Positions 1 through 5,066 of a DNA stretch of 8,816 nucleotides are shown here, one piece after another (the stretch's first letter is position 1; every line of letters begins with the position of its first letter). Source of the DNA: Clostridiales bacterium UBA1246 (GTDB taxonomy: Bacteria > Bacillota > Clostridia > Oscillospirales > Oscillospiraceae); the NCBI GenBank assembly GCA_002308315.1, contig DBWE01000179.1, positions 1 through 8,816 on the forward strand, in the 5' to 3' direction. Both the position numbers and the translations under genes were made by a program. Under the pieces are notes generated by a model. It was not told the DNA's origin. It saw only the letters and a program-made list of their open reading frames with translations, and did not search any database.

Positions 1-25
1 GGGAGCGGCCGTTCAGGCCGCTCCC
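1..25 (-). terminator. Probable terminator of the lipoprotein gene (at window edge)
   Basis: GGGAGCGGCC (1-10) pairs perfectly over 10 bp with GGCCGCTCCC (16-25) around a 5-nt loop, starting 17 nt after the lipoprotein stop. Any T run would lie outside the window, so direction and type cannot be confirmed. Confidence 0.6.
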
Positions 26-42
26 CGCGCTGCTGTTATCCT

Positions 43-1659
43 TCAGCCGTCCTCTTCCGTGCCGTCCTCGGGCGGCTGAGGTGCTTCCTCATCGGACGCC
101 TCGGGAGGCTGACGCATACCGCCAAAGCCCTCCGGCGGTCCGGATCTTCCTCCGAAGCCTCCCTCGGGCGGAGTGAACGTGCCGCCCCCGAAGCCCTCAG
201 AGGGATCGAACATACCGCCGAAGAAGCCTCCCTCGGGCGGGGTGAACGTCCCCTCGCCGAAGCCCTCCGCGGGATCGAATATCCCGCCCGGAAAGGCTCC
301 ATCGGGCGGCTGGAATCCTCCGCCGCCGAAGAAGCCCATGCCCCGGCCGGAGCCCACGGTGATGACCTCGCCGCCGTTCTCGACATTGCCGCAGTTGGAG
401 TCGAGCACCTCGTCGCTGCCGCTCGGCGTTCCCGCCGCGATGAGGCCGCCGTTTACCGTGATGTAGCCGTTGGAGTCGATGCAGTCTCCCTCGGCGCCGA
501 GGCCGGCGAATATATGCAGCACGCCGCCGTTCATCGTGAACACGGACACGTCGTCCTCGTTCACGTTTATGCCGTCGTCCTGAGAATAAACGTTTACGTG
601 CCCTCCGTTCACGGTCAGGTGCAGCTCGCTGCCGATCCCCTCAAACGTGGTGGATCTTACGTTCAGTATGCCGGCGCCCGTTTCTCCGCCGTTGACGTTC
701 ATGGAAACGAAGCTGTAGAAGGCTCCGTCCGTCTTGTGCGCTTTTTTCTGCACCGTGCTGCCTTCGGACTTATACTTCGCTTTCAGCAGTCTGAATACGT
801 TGGCCCCGGTGAAGCTGTTCTCCGTGCCGTCGGCTATTTCGACGGTGACTCCGGCGTTCGAGGTATCCACCTCCGCTCCGTAGCTTTCCCTGTCCTCCCA
901 GCCGTTGTCGCATTCGTACGCGCTGTAGAATATTATCGCCGGCGCGCAGCTGCATTCCACGTCCGCTCCGTTCAGTATCAGCTTTATTTTCGCGCTCTCG
1001 TCGGCAAAGGTCTCGTCCCTGTCGCCGAGGTCGACGAATATCTGGCCCTTCCAGCTGCCCTCGAGGATATACGTGCCGGCCTTCGTTATATGCAGCACCT
1101 TGTTTTCATAGGCTTCCTCCGCCGTGTGCATCATTTCCGAGGGCAGCGCGCTGCCGAGCACGGGCAGCGTGGAGAAGATATAGTCGGTCAGTCCCTCCGC
1201 GGTATAACGGTATACCCACTCCGTCTCGTCGTCGTAGACTTCCTTGGAAAAGCCGCTCTCGTCCAGCGCGGGGTAATACCATATATCATGCGCTATGTAT
1301 ACCGCGGCGTCGGTCTCGGGCTCCTCGCCCTCATACCATTCGCTTTCCTTTCCGGGGTCGATCTTCCATACGTAGTCGAATTCCTCCGCGGCGACGCCGT
1401 CGAGCTCAGCCGAGTCTCCGCCGAGTCTGAGCACGTGTGCGCCGTCCTCCCCGCTCGCATTTTCCTTTGAGGGGGCGTCGTCACTGTCCTGCGCGGCGGT
1501 GTTTTCCTTCGCCTGCGCGTCTTCCTTCGAGCCGTTTTCCGACGCTGCGTCGGGCGTGTCCGTGTCGGGCGCGCTCGTGCCTGCCCTCATCGTGAACGTG
1601 CACGCGGAAAGGCTCAGCAGAAATATGAGCGCCATGATGACTGCGGCTGTTTTTTTCAT
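43..1659 (-). CDS. Lipoprotein with Cthe_2159-like carbohydrate-binding domain and Gly/Pro/Phe repeat tail
   Basis: A 538-residue predicted surface lipoprotein. A lysine-led hydrophobic signal peptide ends in a lipobox LSAC with the lipidated Cys at residue 20. An acidic, low-complexity linker rich in Asp, Glu, Ala and Ser follows (about 25-75). Residues about 185-440 resemble the carbohydrate-binding domain of Clostridium thermocellum Cthe_2159 (Pfam PF14262), a right-handed beta-helix that binds acidic plant polysaccharide. Repeated turns such as NVNGG (321-325), TVNGGHVNVYSQDDGINVNEDD (349-370), TMNGGVLHIFAG and GDCIDSNGYITVNGG are visible. The tail (447-514) is three 23-residue Gly/Pro/Phe/Glu repeats, then an acidic Pro-rich end. 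The ATG at 1659 has AGGAG 6 nt upstream; a TTG 11 codons earlier is in frame but has no such support. It stands alone, with hairpins on both sides. Ligand and role (polysaccharide binding or cell-surface structure) are inferred from the family only. Confidence 0.8.
   Translation of the reverse strand: MKKTAAVIMALIFLLSLSACTFTMRAGTSAPDTDTPDAASENGSKEDAQAKENTAAQDSDDAPSKENASGEDGAHVLRLGGDSAELDGVAAEEFDYVWKIDPGKESEWYEGEEPETDAAVYIAHDIWYYPALDESGFSKEVYDDETEWVYRYTAEGLTDYIFSTLPVLGSALPSEMMHTAEEAYENKVLHITKAGTYILEGSWKGQIFVDLGDRDETFADESAKIKLILNGADVECSCAPAIIFYSAYECDNGWEDRESYGAEVDTSNAGVTVEIADGTENSFTGANVFRLLKAKYKSEGSTVQKKAHKTDGAFYSFVSMNVNGGETGAGILNVRSTTFEGIGSELHLTVNGGHVNVYSQDDGINVNEDDVSVFTMNGGVLHIFAGLGAEGDCIDSNGYITVNGGLIAAGTPSGSDEVLDSNCGNVENGGEVITVGSGRGMGFFGGGGFQPPDGAFPGGIFDPAEGFGEGTFTPPEGGFFGGMFDPSEGFGGGTFTPPEGGFGGRSGPPEGFGGMRQPPEASDEEAPQPPEDGTEEDG
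118..321 (-). repeat. Three tandem 69-bp (23-residue) repeats in the lipoprotein tail
   Basis: Units lie at 321-253, 252-184 and 183-118 (the last is 66 bp and diverged). Each encodes about 23 residues of the form GTFTPPEGGF-FGGMFDPSEGFGG. Copies 1 and 2 share the FDP(A/S)EGFG core and copies 2 and 3 share GTFTPPEGGF. At the DNA level the GCCTCCCTCGGGCGG-type motif on the plus strand recurs every 69 bp (157, 226, 295). Confidence 0.85.
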
Positions 1660-1702
1660 GTCCGTCTCCTCTCTTTCAAAAAAAGATGTCAAATAAACCG
1701 AT

Positions 1703-1732
1703 CGGGCGAAGAGCTCTTCCGCTCTTCGCCCG
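1703..1732 (-). terminator. Perfect 12-bp hairpin after the pepT-mscS-msrC cluster
   Basis: CGGGCGAAGAGC (1703-1714) pairs perfectly with 1721-1732 around a 6-nt loop. It lies 61 nt after the msrC stop and 44 nt before the lipoprotein start. On the minus strand the sequence after it is only moderately T-rich (a TTTATTT begins a few bases downstream), so termination is likely but not textbook. If transcription of the lipoprotein gene begins upstream of it, it would instead be a 5' leader structure. Confidence 0.55.
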
Positions 1733-1747
1733 TATTATCGCCGATAA

Positions 1748-1787
1748 ATGTGAACGGAAATTCACGTTTTTTTGAACATTTTCAAAA
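1748..1787. repeat. Two adjacent inverted repeats in the msrC-lipoprotein gap
   Basis: On the plus strand GTGAA (1750-1754) and TTCAC (1761-1765) form an inverted repeat with a 6-nt centre, extendable to 7 bp with one G-T pair. A T run follows. Next comes TTTTGAA-CATT-TTCAAAA (1770-1787), a second perfect inverted repeat with a 4-nt centre. They lie between the msrC stop and the 12-bp hairpin, where a promoter or operator for the lipoprotein gene could be. They could equally be weak terminator hairpins. The msrC-lipoprotein gap is about 133 nt in all and holds no gene. Confidence 0.45.
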
Positions 1788-1792
1788 TTTTG

Positions 1793-2272
1793 TCAGTCTC
1801 GGGGAGCCGGAGCGAGACGGGAAAAGTCCGCCTCGCGGGCTATCGTTTCGGCCAGAAGGGCGGCGCCCGCCTCGTCGCTTTCGTCAAAGCGTCCCTCGAA
1901 AGGGCTGTCTATGTCGAGCACTCCCACTATCCTGCCGCCGCTTATCATCGGCGCGACGAGCTCCGAGCGGGAGGCTTCGTCGCAGGCAATGTGACCGGGG
2001 AAGGCGTGCACGTCGTCCACTCTCAGCACGCTGCCCCTCATCACCGCGCTGCCGCAAACGCCCTTTCCTTTTTTGATGCGTATACAGGCAGGCTTGCCCT
2101 GAAAGGGGCCGAGCAGCAGGTCTTCTCCGTCGGTCAGATAAAAGCCCGCCCAGTTTATCTCATCCATCCCGCCGAAGATGACCGCCGCGGCGTTGGCGAG
2201 CAGGGGCACGCAGTCCCGCTCCTCCTCGGCGAGCGCGCGTATCTGCGCCGCCATGGTCTTGTAATCGGTCAT
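1793..2272 (-). CDS. msrC: Free methionine-(R)-sulfoxide reductase (GAF domain)
   Basis: A 159-residue single GAF-domain enzyme that reduces free L-methionine-(R)-sulfoxide to methionine in the cytoplasm, with electrons from thioredoxin. The family signatures are intact: INWAGFYL (39-46), LLGPFQGKPACIRI (53-66), GKGVCG (69-74), DVHAFPGHIACD (87-98) and SELVAPM (103-109). The three cysteines used by the E. coli enzyme (C84, C94, C118) correspond to C63, C73 and C97 here, so the protein should be active. GVLDIDSP (117-124) is the typical C-terminal strand. I chose the ATG at 2272: its first bases overlap the MscS stop as ATGA, and GGAGG lies 7 nt upstream within the MscS gene. The open frame extends upstream to 2425, but that part is an MscS shadow. 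It is the last gene of the pepT cluster and is followed by a hairpin at 1703-1732. Confidence 0.93.
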   Translation of the reverse strand: MTDYKTMAAQIRALAEEERDCVPLLANAAAVIFGGMDEINWAGFYLTDGEDLLLGPFQGKPACIRIKKGKGVCGSAVMRGSVLRVDDVHAFPGHIACDEASRSELVAPMISGGRIVGVLDIDSPFEGRFDESDEAGAALLAETIAREADFSRLAPAPRD

Positions 2273-3105
2273 TTTCCCGCCTCCGCGGGCGCTTTGTCGT
2301 CTTCGCCCACCAGCCGCACGGCTATCCTCTCCTCGGGATCGTCGATGTCGTTGTCCCTGAGAGCCTTGCTGCAGTTTTCGATAAGGTCGAAGTATACGTC
2401 CCAGTAATCCTCCGTACGGCACCACGAGCGCACGGTGAAAATGTACGTATCGTCGTCGACCGCCGTCATGCGGGCAAAGGACGGCGGATCGCTCAGTACG
2501 CCCTTCGTCGCCTCGGACGCGCTCAGCAGCACTCTTTTGACGAACTCCGCGTCGATATCGTTGGTTATCTTGAAGTCCAGATCCACGCGCCGCTTCTCGT
2601 CGTGGGTATAGTTGGTCACGTTGGCGTTCATCAGATCGCCGTTGGGCACGAAGATGCGCTTGTTGTCAAGGGTGGTAAGGCTCGTGTAGAAAATGCTTAT
2701 GTCCCGCACCGTGCCCTCCGCGCCGCCGGACTCTATGTAATCTCCTATTTTGAAGGGCTTGAATATGAGTATCATCATCCCTCCGGCGAGATTGCCCAGA
2801 GCGCCCTGCAGGGCGAGACCGACAGCCAGGCCGCAGGACGCCAGGATGGCCACGACGCTGGACATGGATACGCCGAGCACTTCTATCACGCTGATTATCA
2901 GTACCGCGTGCAGCAGCACTCTGACCGCGTTTTTTGCCATGTGCCTGACGGTCTCGTCCATTCTGAGCCTGTCTATGCCTTTTTCGAAAGCCTTATTGAA
3001 AAGCTTTATCACGAAATGCCCGATAACGAGGATAAGTACCGCGGCGATTATCTTGCCGCCGTAGGTGCTGCCGAGGTCAATGGCGTTTTCAACAAAATGA
3101 TTCAT
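2269..3105 (-). CDS. MscS-family small-conductance mechanosensitive channel
   Basis: A 278-residue inner-membrane protein, close to the 286 residues of E. coli MscS. Three hydrophobic segments are visible: TM1 about 17-36, TM2 about 58-79, and TM3 about 83-116. TM3 has the Gly/Ala-rich pore-helix pattern (AVGLALQGALGNLAGGM) and the following FKPFKIGDYI motif. The beta domain contains the family signature VPNGDLMNANVTNY (153-166), and a cytoplasmic alpha/beta domain follows to about 266 with a charged tail. The heptameric channel opens under membrane tension to release solutes on hypo-osmotic shock. I chose the ATG at 3105 because of the GGGAGGT 6 nt upstream. The gene starts 14 nt after pepT stops and its TGA overlaps the next ATG (ATGA), so the three genes are likely co-transcribed. 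The exact gating type cannot be read from sequence. Confidence 0.92.
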   Translation of the reverse strand: MNHFVENAIDLGSTYGGKIIAAVLILVIGHFVIKLFNKAFEKGIDRLRMDETVRHMAKNAVRVLLHAVLIISVIEVLGVSMSSVVAILASCGLAVGLALQGALGNLAGGMMILIFKPFKIGDYIESGGAEGTVRDISIFYTSLTTLDNKRIFVPNGDLMNANVTNYTHDEKRRVDLDFKITNDIDAEFVKRVLLSASEATKGVLSDPPSFARMTAVDDDTYIFTVRSWCRTEDYWDVYFDLIENCSKALRDNDIDDPEERIAVRLVGEDDKAPAEAGK

Positions 3106-3111
3106 GTCCGT

Positions 3112-3118
3112 ACCTCCC
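3112..3118 (-). promoter_or_regulatory. Ribosome binding site deciding the MscS start
   Basis: GGGAGGT on the minus strand is 6 nt before the ATG at 3105 and just after the pepT stop (TAA, 3122-3120). The open frame extends 20 codons further upstream into pepT, but that part has no such site and is not MscS-like. Confidence 0.75.
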
Positions 3119-3119
3119 G

Positions 3120-4337
3120 TTATTTCGCGAACTGCTCCGCTATGTTCAGCACGAGCTGAACGCACATATCCATTTTTTCCGCCGAGGCGTGCTCATAGGG
3201 TCCGTGGTGCGCAAAGCTGCCCGTGGGCAGATTGGGGCAGGGCAGGCCGCGGTATGAAAGCTGCGCCCCGTCCGTGCCGCCTCTCACGGGCACGGTCTTC
3301 ACCTCGAGTCCGAGAGCCCGCGTGGCCTCCGCGGCTTTTTCCACCACCTCGAAGCGCGGTCTGATCATCTCGAGCATATTGCGGTACTGCTCCTTCAGCG
3401 TCAGCTCGACGGTGCCTTCCCCGTATTTGTCGTTGAGCAGCTTCGCCGCGTGGCGCATCATGTTTTTCCGCGCCTCGAACGCGCCCGCGTCATGGTCGCG
3501 TATTATATATTCGAGCCGGGCGCTCTCCACGCTTCCCTCGGCTCCGGTGAGGTGGAAAAAGCCCTCGTAGAGCTCCGTGTCCCTCGGCGTGTCGCCCTCG
3601 GGCAGCATGCGGTTGAACTCCATCGCCACGAGCATGGCGTTTATCATGGTGTTTTTCGCCGAGCCGGGATGCACGTTGAAGCCCGTCACCTTCACCAGCG
3701 CCGAGGCGGCGTTGAAGTTTTCGTACTCTATCTCTCCCACGTCGCCGCCGTCGAGAGTATACGCCAGCTCCGCGCCGAAGCGGTCCAGGTCCAGCAGCTC
3801 CGCGCCGTGGCCTATCTCCTCGTCGGGACAGAAGCCCACCGCGACGGGGCCGTGAGGCAGGTCCCCGGAAACGATGCGCTCAACCGCGGTCATTATCTCG
3901 GCCACGCCCGCCTTGTCGTCGGCGCCGAGGACGGTGGTGCCGTCGGTCACCACGAGCGTATGCCCCTTCAGCCCGGTCAGATGGGGAAACTCCTTCGGGC
4001 TCAGCACGCGCCCCGAGGCGGACAGGATCACGTCTCCCCCGTCGTAGTTCTCTATCACCCGCGGTCTGACGTTATCGCCGGGGAAATCCGGAATAGTATC
4101 GAGATGCGCGAGGAAGCCCACGCACGGACGGTCCTCATGACCCGGCGAGGCGGGCACGCGGGCATAGACGTACGCGTGCTCATCCACGTATACGTCCTTC
4201 GCCCCGAGCTCGCCGAGCTCCTCCGCCAGCATCCGCGCGAAGCTCAGCTGCCCCTCGGACGAGGGGACCTTTCCCGCGTCCTCGACCGCCGCGGTGGCGA
4301 CCTGCGCATAGCGCACGAGTCTTTCGTATGCTCTCAC
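3120..4337 (-). CDS. pepT: Peptidase T (tripeptide aminopeptidase)
   Basis: A 405-residue cytoplasmic M20-family zinc aminopeptidase that removes the N-terminal residue of tripeptides, close to the usual 408 or so residues. All expected di-zinc and catalytic residues are present at nearly E. coli numbering: H78 and D80 in AHLDT, D140 in GADDKAG, E173/E174 in PDEEIGHG, D196 in TLDGGDVG, and H378 in SFAHHGPYEH. The dimerisation/lid domain (about 208-320) includes the NVHPGSAKN segment. RGGTDGAQLS (352-361) is also typical. Translation starts at a GTG supported by AAGGAGG 8 nt upstream; there is no in-frame ATG nearby. It is the first gene of a three-gene cluster with an MscS channel and a methionine sulfoxide reductase, and lies about 100 nt after the ANTAR gene with a terminator hairpin between. 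Its likely job is final breakdown of imported or turned-over peptides. Confidence 0.95.
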   Translation of the reverse strand: MRAYERLVRYAQVATAAVEDAGKVPSSEGQLSFARMLAEELGELGAKDVYVDEHAYVYARVPASPGHEDRPCVGFLAHLDTIPDFPGDNVRPRVIENYDGGDVILSASGRVLSPKEFPHLTGLKGHTLVVTDGTTVLGADDKAGVAEIMTAVERIVSGDLPHGPVAVGFCPDEEIGHGAELLDLDRFGAELAYTLDGGDVGEIEYENFNAASALVKVTGFNVHPGSAKNTMINAMLVAMEFNRMLPEGDTPRDTELYEGFFHLTGAEGSVESARLEYIIRDHDAGAFEARKNMMRHAAKLLNDKYGEGTVELTLKEQYRNMLEMIRPRFEVVEKAAEATRALGLEVKTVPVRGGTDGAQLSYRGLPCPNLPTGSFAHHGPYEHASAEKMDMCVQLVLNIAEQFAK

Positions 4338-4345
4338 TGTTTCAT

Positions 4346-4352
4346 CCTCCTT
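4346..4352 (-). promoter_or_regulatory. Ribosome binding site fixing the GTG start of pepT
   Basis: AAGGAGG on the minus strand lies 8 nt before the GTG at 4337. The nearby ATG at 4345-4343 is out of frame and runs into a stop within three codons. A small hairpin (TTCGG/CCGAA, 4351-4365) overlaps the upstream edge of this site. Confidence 0.75.
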
Positions 4353-4363
4353 CGGACATGCCG

Positions 4364-4406
4364 AAAAGGCAGCCGCCTTTCGCGCTGCGCGGAAAGGCTG
4401 TCTGCC
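4364..4406 (-). terminator. Hairpin with short T run after the GS-GOGAT-ANTAR operon
   Basis: On the minus strand, 30 nt after the ANTAR stop, a 5-bp outer stem (GGCAG/CTGCC) and a roughly 10-bp inner stem (GCCTTTCGCG-type with one bulged C, pairing CGCGAAAGGC) enclose a CAG loop. Four T residues follow. This looks like a rho-independent terminator with a modest T tract, separating the nitrogen operon from pepT. No convincing promoter lies between it and pepT, so partial or regulated read-through is possible. Confidence 0.7.
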
Positions 4407-4436
4407 CTCTTGTCATGAATATGTTTGACAATGCCG

Positions 4437-5021
4437 TCATGAATACGTCTTTATTATCTCCTCGGCTACCTCTTTTCTTGATATGCAGCGGTCCATGGCC
4501 TGCTTTTCGATATACCGGTGAGCCTGCGGCTCGTCCAGCTTGAGCTGGGAAATGAGCAGCCATTTCGCGCGGTTGACCACGCGGATCTCTTCCATTTTCT
4601 CTTCCACGGAAAGCGCCTTTTTTTCCGTTCTCTTCAGGCGCTCCCGCGCGCTCGCCATCCAGTCGAGCGCCACGGAAAGCTGCCGGGACGAAAGCGGCCG
4701 CGCCAGGGTGAACACGCCGTGCTCGGCGACCCGGTCGCGGACGTCGTCGTGCAGCTCCGAGCGCACGAGCAGGAGCACCACGCTTCCCGCCGAATGGCCG
4801 ACGTCTACGGCAAATCTCGTCCCCGCGTCGTCCGGAAGCGGAGAGTTGACGATCACGAAATCATAGCTCCGCTCGCTCCACGCCCGTTTTCCGGCGCTGA
4901 CGCTCGAAACCGTTCTTACCGGCTGAAAGCGCGAGCCGGGCATGAGCTCGGAGAGCGCGTTATTCAGTTTTTCCGCGGCGGAAACGACGAGAACGCTGTA
5001 AATACGCTCCTTCAAGCTCAT
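4437..5021 (-). CDS. ANTAR-domain regulator with degenerate receiver (NitR-like)
   Basis: A 194-residue cytoplasmic protein. Residues 8-122 have the alternating pattern of a response-regulator receiver, but the signature residues are gone. The first strand reads VLVVSA, without the acidic pair. The third strand reads FVIVNSPLPDDAG, with N59 where the phosphoacceptor Asp belongs. The conserved Lys position reads ARP (R108). A charged helical linker (about 124-150) leads to a C-terminal ANTAR domain (about 138-191) with RAKWLLI, an Ala/Leu helix pattern and EVAEEII. ANTAR domains bind paired RNA hairpins with hexanucleotide loops and prevent transcription termination. A gene of this type directly after glnA is known in Clostridium (nitR). 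Here it follows glnA by 45 nt with AAAGG 7 nt before the ATG, so it probably regulates this or a related nitrogen operon. The signal it senses is not visible; phosphorylation looks unlikely. Confidence 0.85.
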   Translation of the reverse strand: MSLKERIYSVLVVSAAEKLNNALSELMPGSRFQPVRTVSSVSAGKRAWSERSYDFVIVNSPLPDDAGTRFAVDVGHSAGSVVLLLVRSELHDDVRDRVAEHGVFTLARPLSSRQLSVALDWMASARERLKRTEKKALSVEEKMEEIRVVNRAKWLLISQLKLDEPQAHRYIEKQAMDRCISRKEVAEEIIKTYS

Positions 5022-5066
5022 AAAAGTACCTTTTCCCGATCACGTGCCGGAGCAGTCCGTATCTGT

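Noticed and set aside
118..321. The 69-bp repeats as a CRISPR array
   Set aside because: The units are contiguous, in frame within a coding sequence and diverge gradually, with no alternation of identical repeats and unique spacers.
514..1470. Long plus-strand open frame (about 318 codons) opposite the lipoprotein gene
   Set aside because: It is antisense to a gene with a signal peptide, a recognisable domain and a ribosome binding site. High GC keeps the opposite frame open, and its translation resembles no family I know.
1660..1692. In-frame TTG start 11 codons upstream of the lipoprotein ATG, and TTGACA at the same place as a -35 box
   Set aside because: The extended start would put charged residues before the signal peptide and include the AGGAG ribosome binding site in the coding region. 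No -10 box follows at a suitable distance for the TTGACA.
1733..1765. GATAAT on the minus strand as a -10 box for the lipoprotein gene
   Set aside because: The -10 match is good, but no acceptable -35 lies 16-18 nt upstream (TTCACA is only 9 nt away), and transcription would begin inside the 12-bp hairpin. Not strong enough to list.
4425..4450. TTGACA on the plus strand after the ANTAR gene as an antisense promoter
   Set aside because: The sequence 17-18 nt downstream (TCTTTA/CTTTAT) is a poor -10, and no plus-strand gene follows.
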